A stretch of DNA of 64,000 nucleotides from Nocardia sp. NBC_01329. GTDB lineage: Bacteria; Actinomycetota; Actinomycetes; Mycobacteriales; Mycobacteriaceae. Numbering within the stretch: position 1 is the stretch's first letter; the number at the start of each line of letters is the position of its first letter. Below, in pieces: positions 41,914 to 50,735 of this stretch. Location: the NCBI RefSeq assembly GCF_035956715.1, contig NZ_CP108381.1, positions 5,240,001-5,304,000 of the forward strand. The letters run 5' to 3'. The notes below the pieces were generated by a model. That model worked only from the letters and a program-made list of their open reading frames with translations. It was not told the DNA's origin and did not search any database. The translations under genes and the position numbers were made by a program.

Positions 41914-43083
41914 ATGATCGACTTCACGATTCCCGCCGAGCTCGCCGCCGAACGTGACCGGGTCCGCGCATTCGTCGCAGACAAGATCGTGCCCTACGAG
42001 CGCGACCCCCGGCTCACCTCCCACGGCCCCACCGACGAATTGCGCCAGGAACTCGTGGAGCTCGCCCGCGCCGAGAACCTGCTGACTATCCAGGCCCCCA
42101 CCGAACTCGGCGGCCGCGGCCTCACCCACGTCGAGCAGGCCGTGCTCTACGAAGCCGCCGGCTGGTCGACCCTGGGCCCGGTCGCTATGAACTGCGCCGC
42201 ACCGGACGAGGGCAATATGTTCCTGCTCTCCAAAATCGCCGACCCCGAACAGACCGAACGCTGTCTACAGCCGGTGATCGACGGCCACCAGCGCTCGGTA
42301 TTCGCCATGACCGAACCCGACGGCGCCGGTTCCGACCCCGGCCAGCTCACCACCACCGCCACCTTCGACGGCGAGAACTTCACCATCGAAGGCCGCAAAT
42401 GGCTGATCACCGGCGCCAACGGTGCCAAGACCTGGATCATCATGGCTCTGCTCGGCGACAACCCGCACCTGCCCGGCGGTCCGACCCTTTTCCTCACCGA
42501 CGGTGACCGGCCGGGCATCGTCATCGAACGCACCATGAACACCATGGACCGCAACTATGTGGCCGGGCACTGCGTGGTCCGCTTCGACAAACTCACCCTT
42601 CCGAAATCGGCCTTGCTCGGCGAAGCCGGCCAGGCCCTGCGCTACGCCCAGTTGCGCCTGACCCCCGCCCGCCTCACCCACTGCATGCGGTGGCTCGGTG
42701 CCGCCGAACGCGCGCAGAGCATCGCCGTCGACCATGCCAAAACCCGCACAGCCTTCGGCAAAACCCTGGGCGAACACCAGGGCGTCTCGTTCATGATCGC
42801 CGACAACGAGATAGCGCTGCACCAGTGCCGTCTGACGATCTGGCACGCCTGCTGGTTGATGGACCAGGGCGAGAAGGCCCGCCACGAAAGCTCGATGGCC
42901 AAATCTTTCGTCTCCGAAGAGCTGTTCAAGGTGGCCGACCGTTGCGTTCAGATCCTGGGCGGTATCGGTGTCAGTGACGAAACGGTGGTCGAGATGATCT
43001 TCCGCGATATGCGTCCCTTCCGCCTCTACGACGGCCCCACCGAAGTCCACAAATACGCGATCAGCCGCAAAGTGCTGCGGTAG
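41914..43083 (+). CDS. Acyl-CoA dehydrogenase (ACAD10/11-like)
   Basis: 389-aa acyl-CoA dehydrogenase. Motifs are FAMTEPDGAGSDPGQLTTTATFDGENFTIEGRKWLITGANGAK, the FAD region YAQLRLTPARLTHCMRWLGAAERA, RTAFGKTLGEHQGV and the C-terminal LGGIGVSDETVVEMIFRDMRPFRLYDGPTEVHKYAISRKVLR with a candidate catalytic Glu in GPTEVHK. It most resembles the group acting on branched or hydroxylated acyl-CoAs, but the substrate is not known. It stands alone. Confidence 0.88.
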   Translation: MIDFTIPAELAAERDRVRAFVADKIVPYERDPRLTSHGPTDELRQELVELARAENLLTIQAPTELGGRGLTHVEQAVLYEAAGWSTLGPVAMNCAAPDEGNMFLLSKIADPEQTERCLQPVIDGHQRSVFAMTEPDGAGSDPGQLTTTATFDGENFTIEGRKWLITGANGAKTWIIMALLGDNPHLPGGPTLFLTDGDRPGIVIERTMNTMDRNYVAGHCVVRFDKLTLPKSALLGEAGQALRYAQLRLTPARLTHCMRWLGAAERAQSIAVDHAKTRTAFGKTLGEHQGVSFMIADNEIALHQCRLTIWHACWLMDQGEKARHESSMAKSFVSEELFKVADRCVQILGGIGVSDETVVEMIFRDMRPFRLYDGPTEVHKYAISRKVLR

Positions 43084-43413
43084 TTCTGCGCCCTATCGAC
43101 CCCGGTTCTTCACTGCTACGCTCCAGAAACTCTCGGCACGCACGAGGGGCGAGTTCGGTATCGGGATCTAGGCGCTGACGGTCATGATCCGGCTCAGCCC
43201 GTTCCTGACATTGGTGGCGGGTGTCCACGCCGTCCGTCCCCGGCTCGGGCCGAACCCGGCCCCGCGACCAGGCACTGTGGGCGGCCGGAGAACACAGCTC
43301 TCTCCCCGTACACCCCGCGCGTCGACATCTCGAGCACACCCAACCCCACCATCGGATGGTGACGACCCCGCCCCGCCGGAGGCGGGGCCATAAACAGAGC
43401 TACCATCCAGACC
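43084..43413. other. Spacer with two pieces of the dispersed repeat
   Basis: This 330-base gap has no convincing gene. GACCCCGGTTCTTCACT at 43098-43114 is identical to part of the 119-bp repeat found at 50140 and 55696, followed by a shortened GCTCCAGAA. At 43370-43388 the hairpin GCCCCGCC/GGCGGGGC with ATAAACAG after it matches the other end of that repeat, in the opposite orientation. The hairpin ends 25 bases before the next gene. Confidence 0.7.
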
Positions 43414-44223
43414 ATGAGTTCGGAATTGCTCGTCGATGTCTCCGCGGGCATCGCCGTCCTCACATTGAACCGGCCGGCGAAGCAGAATGCCTTCAACCCT
43501 GCAATGACCGAAGCGCTGGGTGCCGCGTTGAAACGCTGTGACGCCGAGGATGCCATCCGAGTCGTGGTGATCACGGGAACCCCGCCCGCCTTCTGCGCGG
43601 GTGCCGATCTCTCGGACCGGGTGGGTGAGGTGAGCGCGAGTATCGATCCACCACCGTTCCGGGTGCGTAAGCCGGTGATCGCGGCGGTCAACGGGCATGC
43701 GGTGGGGGTCGGGCTGGCGCTGGCGCTGCAGTGTGATCTGCGGTATCTGGCCGATGACGCGGTCTACGCATTGAGCCAGGTCCGGCGCGGGGTTCTCGCC
43801 GACGGCTACGTGCACTGGACACTGCCGCGTCTCGCCGGGCTCGCCAATGCCGCCGATATCCTGCTCACCGGGCGGACCTTCGACGGTGCGGAAGCTCAGG
43901 CGATGGGCCTGGCCAATGCATGTCTGCCCACCGCCGAGGTGCTGCCGACCGCGATGGCGGTCGCCCACGATATCGCCAACGGTTCCGCACCACTGGCCGC
44001 GGCGTTGTCCAAACGACTGTTGTGGGAGGGCGTCGGTCTCGAACCGGCGGTCGTCGGGCAGTTGGAGACCGACCTGAACGAACATATCGACGACAGCCGG
44101 GATGCCGGTGAGGCCATGGCAGCTTTCCGGGAGCGCCGCCAGCCCACCTGGTCGGGTTCGATCAGCGACGAATGGCCGAGCTGGGCGCGGACGAAATGGT
44201 CCGGACAGCAGAGCCTGGACTGA
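43414..44223 (+). CDS. Crotonase-family protein lacking the hydratase glutamates
   Basis: 269-aa crotonase-fold protein (enoyl-CoA hydratase/isomerase family). The oxyanion-hole segments are present (FCAGADLSDRVGE and NGHAVGVGLALALQCDLRYLADDAVYALSQV). Aligned to rat hydratase, the positions of Glu144 and Glu164 are Ala and Gln, so classical hydration is unlikely; it may act as an isomerase, hydrolase or CoA binder. The C-terminal Trp-rich tail (WSGSISDEWPSWARTKW) is unusual. It is convergent with the DUF4190 gene. Confidence 0.82.
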   Translation: MSSELLVDVSAGIAVLTLNRPAKQNAFNPAMTEALGAALKRCDAEDAIRVVVITGTPPAFCAGADLSDRVGEVSASIDPPPFRVRKPVIAAVNGHAVGVGLALALQCDLRYLADDAVYALSQVRRGVLADGYVHWTLPRLAGLANAADILLTGRTFDGAEAQAMGLANACLPTAEVLPTAMAVAHDIANGSAPLAAALSKRLLWEGVGLEPAVVGQLETDLNEHIDDSRDAGEAMAAFRERRQPTWSGSISDEWPSWARTKWSGQQSLD

Positions 44224-44229
44224 GTCCGG

Positions 44230-44505
44230 TCAGCCGCCGCCGAGCAGCACCACCAGGAACAGCAACGCCATCACGACCATCAGGATCGTGCCGATCACGC
44301 CCAGAATGAATCCGACGACCACCTGTGTGTGTCCGCCGTAGGCGCCGCCGGACTCCTCGATCTGATCCAGTGCACGTTTTCCCATCGCCCAGGCCACCGG
44401 CCCGGTCAGTCCGCAACACAGCAGGCTGGCCGCGCCGAGGAACAGCACCGTCGTCGCATGCGGGTGCTCTACCGGCTTATCGATGGGCGCGTTGGGTATC
44501 ACCAC
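44230..44505 (-). CDS. DUF4190 small membrane protein
   Basis: 91-aa protein with two membrane helices (TTVLFLGAASLLCCGLTGPVAWAMGKRALDQIEE, then VVVGFILGVIGTILMVVMALLFLVVLLGG). This is the DUF4190 pattern, with a GKRALDQI loop. The function is unknown. The start is GTG 44505 or the following GTG. Confidence 0.75.
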   Translation of the reverse strand: MVIPNAPIDKPVEHPHATTVLFLGAASLLCCGLTGPVAWAMGKRALDQIEESGGAYGGHTQVVVGFILGVIGTILMVVMALLFLVVLLGGG

Positions 44506-44662
44506 ATGACGAATTCTACGGTGCTGTGCCGGATTTGCGGTCCGGGCGCGGCGGATTCATGTCCGAACCGCCCGCTGACCGCTGCCCGACACGCCTGATC
44601 ACCGTGGCCGGTGCCGACTGCCCGGACGTCGTGCGCCCGGGCGAGCCGGTGGGATCGTGCGT

Positions 44663-45631
44663 TCAGGCGCGTCGTTGCCGGGCGATTTCGGCTAGCACCA
44701 CACCCGCGGCGACGGAGGCGTTCAGTGATTCCACCGGCCCCGCCATCGGGATGCTGAGCACCGCGTCGCAGTTCTCGCGGACCAGCCGTGACAACCCTTT
44801 GCCCTCCGATCCGACGACGAGCACCGTCGGCGCGGCGCCGTCGAAATCGTCGAGTGACAAATCGCCGCCCGCGTCCAAGCCCACGATCTGGACACCCTTC
44901 GAGGCCCAATCCTTCAGAGTGCGTGTGAGATTGGTGGCACGTGCGACCGGAAGCCGCGCCGCGGCGCCGGCACTCGTCCGCCACGCGACCGCCGTCACGC
45001 TGGCGCTGCGACGCTGCGGGATCACCACGCCGTGGCCGCCGAAGGCTGCGACCGAGCGCACGACGGCGCCGAGGTTGCGCGGATCGGAGATATTGTCCAG
45101 CGCCACCAGCAGCGCGGGCTCGGTGGACTCCCTGGCGCGGGTCAGCAGATCATCGGGGTGGGCGTACCGGTAGGGCGGCACCTGCAGGGCCAAGCCCTGG
45201 TGCAGGCCGTTGGAACTCATTCGATCCAGATCGGTGCGCGGCACCTCGAGAATGGAGATCCCGGTATCGGCGGCGATGCGCACGCTCTCGGTGAGCCGCT
45301 CGTCGTTCTCGATTCCCACCGCGACGTAGAGCGCACTGGCCGGAACACCGGCCCGCAGACACTCCACCACGGGGTTGCGGCCGAGCACCAACTCGGGTCC
45401 GTCGTCGTTGCGACGACCGGCCGGGCGCCCGCGACCCGCCGGGTTGTTCTGCGCGGCCTTGGCTTTCGCCGCCGACCGGCGCGCGGCCGGATGTTTCGTC
45501 CGCTGTTCGGCCGGCGGTGTCGGCCCGCGACCCTCCAGTCCGCGGCGGCGCTTGCCACCGGAACCGACCACGGCCCCTTTCTTGGTGCCGCCCTTCCGGA
45601 TTGCACCGCGACGTTGTGAATTGCCGGCCAT
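44663..45631 (-). CDS. rlmB: RlmB, 23S rRNA (Gm2251) methyltransferase
   Basis: 322-aa SpoU-family 2'-O-methyltransferase. A Lys/Arg-rich N-terminal extension (about 75 aa) precedes the RNA-binding domain (LVLGRNPVVECLRAGVPASALYVA). The knotted SAM domain has ALDNISDPRNLGAVVRSVAAFGGHGVVIPQRRS, VLVVGSEGKGLSRLV and LSIPMAGPVESLNASVAAGVVLAEI. ATG 45631 overlaps the cysS stop by one base, so the two are coupled. Order rlmB-cysS-ispF-ispD-carD is conserved in mycobacteria. Confidence 0.95.
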   Translation of the reverse strand: MAGNSQRRGAIRKGGTKKGAVVGSGGKRRRGLEGRGPTPPAEQRTKHPAARRSAAKAKAAQNNPAGRGRPAGRRNDDGPELVLGRNPVVECLRAGVPASALYVAVGIENDERLTESVRIAADTGISILEVPRTDLDRMSSNGLHQGLALQVPPYRYAHPDDLLTRARESTEPALLVALDNISDPRNLGAVVRSVAAFGGHGVVIPQRRSASVTAVAWRTSAGAAARLPVARATNLTRTLKDWASKGVQIVGLDAGGDLSLDDFDGAAPTVLVVGSEGKGLSRLVRENCDAVLSIPMAGPVESLNASVAAGVVLAEIARQRRA

Positions 45632-47037
45632 CAGCCCGCCTTTCCAGGGGTAGGTGCGCCCAGCGACCATTCGGCACCGTTGGGTGTATCAGTTACTTCG
45701 ATTCCGGCCGCCTGCAGGCGATCGCGTACCGCGTCGGCGGTCGCCCAGTCCTTCGTGACCCGGGCCTGTTGCCGCCGCTCCAGTTCGGCGCCCACGAGTA
45801 CGTCCAGGGCACTGTCGGCCGCCGAATGGTCCGCGCCACCGTGCCAGTGCGGGTCCAGCGGATCCACACCCAGCACCTCGAGCATGGCCCGGACCTGACC
45901 GGCGTGCTCCCGGGCGGTGTCGAGGACGCCCGCGTCCAGGGCCCGGTTGCCCTCGTGCACACCGCGGTGGATCTCGGCGAGCGCCTTCGGAACTCCGAGG
46001 TCGTCGTCGAGAGCAGCGGCGAATCCGTCGGTCCATTTCCCCGTCGGGATATCTCCGCCGCGTTCGGTCACCCGTTGCACGAATGCTTCGATCCGCTGAT
46101 AGGACTGCGCGGCATCGGCCAGCGCCTTGTCCGAATACTCGAGCATGGACCGGTAGTGCGCGCTGCCCAGATAGAAACGCAATTCGACCGCGCGCACGGA
46201 TTTCAGCACATTCGGAATGGAGAGCACATTGCCCAGCGATTTCGCCATCTTCTCGCCGCCCAGGGTGACCCAGCCGTTGTGCAGCCAGTACTGAGCGAAA
46301 CCGTCACCGGCGGCCTTGGATTGAGCAATTTCGTTCTCGTGATGCGGAAAGACCAGATCCATACCGCCGCAATGGATATCGAATTCCGGTCCCAAATAGA
46401 ACTCGGCCATGGCGGAGCATTCGAGATGCCACCCGGGACGGCCCGGCCCCCAGGGCGACGGCCACGTCGGCTCGCCCGGCTTCGCAGCTTTCCACAGCGT
46501 GAAATCACGGGGATCGCGTTTACCGAGACCCGCGCTCTCACCCTGGTGCACATCCTCGAGCCGGTGGCCGGAAAGTTGTCCGTACTCCGGGTAGCTTCGG
46601 ACATCGAAATACACATTGCCTTCGGAGGCGTAGGCATGCCCCCGATCGATCAGGCGCTGCATCAATTCGACCATCTGGGTGATATGGCCGGTCGCACGTG
46701 GTTCGGCGGACGGCGGCAGGACGCCGAGCTGCCGATAGGCTTCGTCGAAGGCCCGTTCGTGCGTCGCCGCCCATTCCCACCAGGGCCGACCGGCCGCGGC
46801 CGCCTTGGTCAGGATCTTGTCCTCGATATCGGTGACATTACGTATGAACGCCACATCGAGACCGTTGACGGTCAGCCACCGGCGCAGAATGTCGAAGGCC
46901 ACCCCGCTGCGCACATGACCGATGTGGGGTAGTCCCTGCACGGTCGCCCCACACAGGTACATCGAGGCGCGGCCGGGTACCAACGGCGTGAAATCACGCA
47001 GGGTCCGTTTCTCGGTGTCGAACAGGCGCAGCGTCAC
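45631..47037 (-). CDS. cysS: CysS, cysteinyl-tRNA synthetase
   Basis: 468-aa class I synthetase. The HIGH motif is PHIGHVRSG, the zinc Cys is in MYLCGATVQG, HLECSAMAE and HCGGMDLVFPHHENE complete the zinc site, and KMSKS is EKMAKSLGN. The start is GTG 47037 (VTLRLFDTEKRTL), which matches the family; an in-frame upstream start at 47073 adds residues not seen in relatives. It is an essential gene. Confidence 0.96.
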   Translation of the reverse strand: MTLRLFDTEKRTLRDFTPLVPGRASMYLCGATVQGLPHIGHVRSGVAFDILRRWLTVNGLDVAFIRNVTDIEDKILTKAAAAGRPWWEWAATHERAFDEAYRQLGVLPPSAEPRATGHITQMVELMQRLIDRGHAYASEGNVYFDVRSYPEYGQLSGHRLEDVHQGESAGLGKRDPRDFTLWKAAKPGEPTWPSPWGPGRPGWHLECSAMAEFYLGPEFDIHCGGMDLVFPHHENEIAQSKAAGDGFAQYWLHNGWVTLGGEKMAKSLGNVLSIPNVLKSVRAVELRFYLGSAHYRSMLEYSDKALADAAQSYQRIEAFVQRVTERGGDIPTGKWTDGFAAALDDDLGVPKALAEIHRGVHEGNRALDAGVLDTAREHAGQVRAMLEVLGVDPLDPHWHGGADHSAADSALDVLVGAELERRQQARVTKDWATADAVRDRLQAAGIEVTDTPNGAEWSLGAPTPGKAG

Positions 47038-47291
47038 GGCAGTCGATCCTAGTTTCGTGTGTATGGAGTGCACTCGGATTTGGTGCAGGGGATATGGGCA
47101 GGGTAGCGGTGCGAGCCGGTGTGTGAGCAGTCGGCTCGCGCCGGGCGTGCGGAAGTCGGTGTTCCACCGTCTCGGCCGACGCTCGGCAGTGGTCGCGGCG
47201 GCGGCCCTACCGGCGCGAATCGATTTCCGATCGGTATCGATTCGCAGGCCCGGCCTCCGGCCGCAGAACTGGACGGGCGGCCTCGCGGGCC

Positions 47292-47804
47292 CTATGCCGG
47301 TCGCACCTCGCCACCGTCTCCGGGCTCTTCACTCGGCCGCCCCGGACAATGCAGCAGGGCGTTGGCGACCGCGGCGATCCCTTCACCCCGCCCGGTGAGG
47401 CCCAGGCCGTCACTGGTGGTACCGGAGACCGATACGGGCGCATCCAGCAGGTCGCCGAGTAGCTGCTGCGCCTCGGCGCGGCGCGGACCGATTCTCGGCC
47501 GGTTGCCGATCACCTGAACGGCCGCGTTCACGACTTCGTATCCGGCCTCGTCGAGCAGCCGCCGCACTTCTTTCAGCATGGCGGCCCCGGACACCCCGGC
47601 CCATTCCGGGCGGCCCGTGCCGAACACCGAGCCCACATCCCCCAGGCCGGCCGCGGACAGCAGCGCATCACAGAGCGCGTGCGCGGCGACATCTCCGTCG
47701 GAGTGTCCCGCGCAACCGTCCTCACCGTCGAAGAGCAACCCGACCATCCAGCAGGGGCGACCCGGTTCGATCGGATGTACATCGGTGCCTATCCCGACCC
47801 GCAT
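47292..47804 (-). CDS. ispF: IspF, 2-C-methyl-D-erythritol 2,4-cyclodiphosphate synthase
   Basis: 170-aa MEP-pathway enzyme forming the cyclic diphosphate. The zinc ligands are Asp8 and His10 (GIGTDVHP) and His34 (GCAGHSDGDVAAHALCDALL). The C-terminal SVSGTTSDGLGLTGRGEGIAAVANALL is typical. ATG 47804 gives the family start; GTG 47813, overlapping the ispD stop, is the alternative. Next to ispD as is usual. Confidence 0.95.
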   Translation of the reverse strand: MRVGIGTDVHPIEPGRPCWMVGLLFDGEDGCAGHSDGDVAAHALCDALLSAAGLGDVGSVFGTGRPEWAGVSGAAMLKEVRRLLDEAGYEVVNAAVQVIGNRPRIGPRRAEAQQLLGDLLDAPVSVSGTTSDGLGLTGRGEGIAAVANALLHCPGRPSEEPGDGGEVRPA

Positions 47805-47806
47805 GT

Positions 47807-48520
47807 TCAGCACGAGGTCACCGCCGGGCTCGGGTCCAGCAGAGTTTCGGCCAGCCGCAGGTCGAGCGGGGTCGTGATCTTGAAAGCGAGGGGGTCGCCG
47901 GGGACGGTGCGCACCGCGGTGCCCAGCCGTTCCACCAGGCCCGCATCATCGGTCGCGGTCTCCGCTTCGGCGTACGCGGCCCGTAACGTCGCCGCGGCGA
48001 AACCCTGCGGGGTCTGAATGGCACGTAGCGCGCCCCTGTCCGGCGTACCGGTGACATTTCCCCGGGAATCGACGGTCTTCACCGTATCCACCACCGGCAG
48101 CGCGGGCACGACTGCGGGATGTCCGGCACGGAGTTCACCGACTACCCGGACGATCAATGTGGGCGGGGTGAGGGCGCGGGCAGCATCATGCACGAGGAAG
48201 AACGCTGAATCGCCGGCGGCCGCCAGACCGGCACGCACCGAATCGGTGCGCTCGGCGCCGCCGACCACGATCCGCACCGGCGCACCGGGCGGTAGAAGAG
48301 CTGCCGTCCGGTCGACATGTTCGGCGGGCACCATCACAATGATCTCGTCGACAACACCGGCAGCTATCAGGCCGTTCACGGTCAGTCCGAGCATAGGAGT
48401 GCCGCCGATCGGGACGAACGCCTTGGGTTCATCTGCACCCAAGCGCACGCCACGACCGGCGGCAGGAACCAATGCGGTGACGGGACCGGCGGAACGGCCG
48501 GGACCGTCTGTTCTGTGCAC
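47807..48520 (-). CDS. ispD: IspD, MEP cytidylyltransferase
   Basis: 237-aa nucleotidyltransferase that makes CDP-ME from MEP and CTP. The signature ALVPAAGRGVRLGADEPKAFVPIGGTPMLGLTVNGL is at the N-terminus. VHDAARALTPPTLI and RAIQTPQGFAAATLRAAYA follow. It starts 2 bases after carD and ends at the ispF start, so the three form one transcription unit. Confidence 0.95.
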   Translation of the reverse strand: MHRTDGPGRSAGPVTALVPAAGRGVRLGADEPKAFVPIGGTPMLGLTVNGLIAAGVVDEIIVMVPAEHVDRTAALLPPGAPVRIVVGGAERTDSVRAGLAAAGDSAFFLVHDAARALTPPTLIVRVVGELRAGHPAVVPALPVVDTVKTVDSRGNVTGTPDRGALRAIQTPQGFAAATLRAAYAEAETATDDAGLVERLGTAVRTVPGDPLAFKITTPLDLRLAETLLDPSPAVTSC

Positions 48521-48522
48521 GA

Positions 48523-49011
48523 TCAGGACGCCGCGGCGAGAACCTCGTCGAGGAGCGTCTCGGCCTTGCCGTCATCGGTGCCCTCGGCGAGCGCGAGCTC
48601 CCCGACGAGGATCTGCCGAGCCTTGGCCAGCATCCGCTTCTCGCCCGCGGACAGACCACGATCCTGTTCCCGGCGCCACAGGTCGCGAACGACCTCGGCC
48701 ACCTTGTTCACATCGCCGGAGGCGAGCTTCTCGAGGTTGGCCTTGTAACGGCGGGACCAATTGGTGGGCTCTTCCGTATGCGGCGCACGCAGTACCTGGA
48801 AGACTTTGTCGAGACCTTCCTGGCCCACTACATCGCGAACGCCGACATATTCCGCGTTTTCCGCGGGAACCCGAACAGTGAGGTCACCTTGTGCGACCTT
48901 CAGGACCAGATACTCTTTCTGCTCACCCTTGATGGTGCGGGTCTCGATAGCTTCGATCAAAGCCGCCCCATGATGGGGATAAACGACGGTATCTCCGACC
49001 TTAAAAATCAT
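48523..49011 (-). CDS. carD: CarD, RNA polymerase-binding transcription regulator
   Basis: 162-aa CarD, which stabilises the open promoter complex at rRNA and many other promoters. The N-terminal RNAP-interacting domain (MIFKVGDTVVYPHHGAALIEAIETRTIKGEQKEYLVLKV) and the C-terminal helical DNA-binding domain (TEEPTNWSRRYKANLEKLASGDVNKVAEVVRDLWRREQDRGLS) are intact and near-identical to the mycobacterial protein. ATG 49011 was chosen over 49038; the length then equals the family. Confidence 0.96.
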   Translation of the reverse strand: MIFKVGDTVVYPHHGAALIEAIETRTIKGEQKEYLVLKVAQGDLTVRVPAENAEYVGVRDVVGQEGLDKVFQVLRAPHTEEPTNWSRRYKANLEKLASGDVNKVAEVVRDLWRREQDRGLSAGEKRMLAKARQILVGELALAEGTDDGKAETLLDEVLAAAS

Positions 49012-49475
49012 GTGTCCCGTGCCCCTTTCGATGTTCACAGTTTAACACGCGACTCGATAACGGCGCGATCAACTGCGCAGGTCAGGGCCACAACGACCAG
49101 GCACTGGGGCTTGACAGGACGAGTTTGGTGTGCATCACGTTGTGCCCGAACGGGTGTCGGACACGGGCCCACCGAGCGCATATGAAAACGCACTCCGCGG
49201 AGGCGCGCAAGTGAGTGGCGAAAGCCGGATCGTTACCGGTCAGCGCGACACCACCCGATAACCGGAACACCCGCCCGTCGGGCCGGCGAACCACTGACAA
49301 AAGGGGCGGTGCAGACACTACGATCCGCGACCCATCGGACACACCGTGACGTGCGACAAATCACACACATTGCATCACGTAATCCCCCCTGACGCCGCCC
49401 GGTGCGCCGCATGTTCCGATGCAACTACTACAGTGCCTAGTTGGAGTGCGCCCACTCGGACATGGAGGACAACCC
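49012..49475. other. carD/lpqE divergent promoter spacer
   Basis: 464 bases between divergent carD and lpqE with no convincing gene. Minus-strand frames here have no domain. It must hold the promoters of both genes. A plus-strand TACAGT near 49429 may be the lpqE -10. Confidence 0.5.
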
Positions 49476-50132
49476 GTGACTGCCCTGACTGCTGTGACTG
49501 CCGCTGACCCGGTCGCCCCGACCCGGCGTCGCCGCATGGTGGCGGCCGCCGCGCTCGCCGCCGGAGCCGCGCTCATCCTGTCCGGCTGCAGCGCCGGCCA
49601 GCACTCGCAAACCGCCGACCAGGTCGCCGCCGTCAACGGCAATACAGCCGATACCGGCGATATCGCGCTGCGCAACGTGCACATCGTCTACCCCGGCGAC
49701 GGCACCGACACCAACACCACCGGCAGCCGGGCCGCGCTCGCGTTGTCGATCGTGAACACCGGCGAAGTGGTCACCGACGAACTCACCAGCGTCACCACCG
49801 ACCTCGGCACTGCCGAGATCACCCCGGGTGAAGGCGGCAAACTCTCGATCGCCCCCGCCGAAACCATCGTGGTCTCCACGCCGCAGGCCGGAGCGGAAAC
49901 CCACACCAGCGGCGAAACGATCAAAACCGAAGGCGGCGAAACGAAACCCGCGCGCATCGAGATCACCGGCCTGACCCGCGACATCACCCCCGGTCTCACC
50001 TACGACATCTCGTTCAACTTCAAGGAGAACGGCGCCATAGTGGTCCAGGTCCCGGTCGACGCCGGCGTCGACGCCCCCCGCCACGAATCCGAACTCTCCA
50101 AGAGCACCACCGGTTCCACCGGCGGACACTGA
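49476..50132 (+). CDS. lpqE: LpqE-like lipoprotein
   Basis: 218-aa lipoprotein, orthologous by position to M. tuberculosis LpqE (between carD and radA). Basic residues (PTRRRR) precede a hydrophobic run and the lipobox LSGC (Cys38). The exported part has a beta-sandwich pattern (ALRNVHIVYPGD, ALALSIVNTGEVVTDELTSVTTDLG). It may sit in the cell envelope as a copper- or metal-chaperone-like PCu(A)C domain, but metal ligands are not clear. GTG 49476 follows GGAGGAC by 7-8 bases. Confidence 0.85.
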   Translation: MTALTAVTAADPVAPTRRRRMVAAAALAAGAALILSGCSAGQHSQTADQVAAVNGNTADTGDIALRNVHIVYPGDGTDTNTTGSRAALALSIVNTGEVVTDELTSVTTDLGTAEITPGEGGKLSIAPAETIVVSTPQAGAETHTSGETIKTEGGETKPARIEITGLTRDITPGLTYDISFNFKENGAIVVQVPVDAGVDAPRHESELSKSTTGSTGGH

Positions 50133-50139
50133 GTTTTCT

Positions 50140-50258
50140 GCCCCGCCTTCGGCGGGGCGGTCGGGGCCCTCGTGACCCCGGTTCTTCACTCCGGCGCTCA
50201 GTCGCTGCGCTCCTTCGCTCTGTCGCTCCAGAACCGGGGCGGGCCCCGACCACGAATG
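50140..50258 (+). repeat. 119-bp nested palindromic repeat, copy A
   Basis: The element begins with the hairpin GCCCCGCC-TTC-GGCGGGGC, 7 bases after lpqE. Then come nested inverted repeats: GGTCGGGGCCC (50159-50169) pairs with 50241-50251, and CCCCGGTTCT (50176-50185) pairs with 50230-50239. An inverted copy at 55696-55814 is identical except for one base. Weaker similarity runs on for about 30 bp. Confidence 0.9.
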
Positions 50259-50478
50259 CCGACCATTCGGAGTCGACGGAAGGTGCGGCCTGGTGTGCTC
50301 CTCGAACAGCCCGCGGTGGGTTACGACACTGTGAGTGTGCACTGGTCGCCACTCTCTGGACGGGCGACTGCACGCGCTCCGGAATCAGGGCTGCCCCGAC
50401 CATCAATGCTCACCACCGGGAAAGTGGGACCGCAGCCGACGCCGGCGTGCCCAGGTCGGTCCGCCCCGGGCCTGACCC

Positions 50479-50560
50479 GGCTACGACCGGATCCTGGTCG
50501 ACGCCCCGTGCACCGGTCTCGGCGCGCTGCGCCGCCGTCCGGAGGCTCGCTGGCGACGCA
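50479..50560 (+). pseudogene. Fragment of rsmB (16S rRNA m5C methyltransferase)
   Basis: The plus-strand frame reads GYDRILVDAPCTGLGALRRRPEARWRR, the catalytic-cysteine motif IV region of RsmB/Fmu-type methyltransferases. No other part of that gene is present around it. It is an orphan fragment moved or left by rearrangement. Confidence 0.7.
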
Positions 50561-50735
50561 CCCACCCACCCGACCGTGCCGAACCTCGCATCCGCCCCCT
50601 CTTGCGAACGATGACGCACCCGGCGCCGAGTCTTACGAGGCCCACAGAGGTCGAGGCCCGTCCGGGGGCCTCGACCCGCGGCGCCGAAGGCGCCGCAAAC
50701 AAACACTGTCACCGCAGCTGCGTAGGGTGCGGGCT

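Larger units (their letters stand above)
50133..50735. other. Rearranged spacer between lpqE and radA
   Basis: 603 bases without an intact gene. From the left it holds the hairpin and nested palindrome copy (50140-50258), about 200 bases of unassigned sequence, and a fragment of rsmB (50479 onward). The radA GTG start follows. In mycobacteria lpqE and radA are nearly adjacent, so this DNA is an insertion. Confidence 0.7.
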
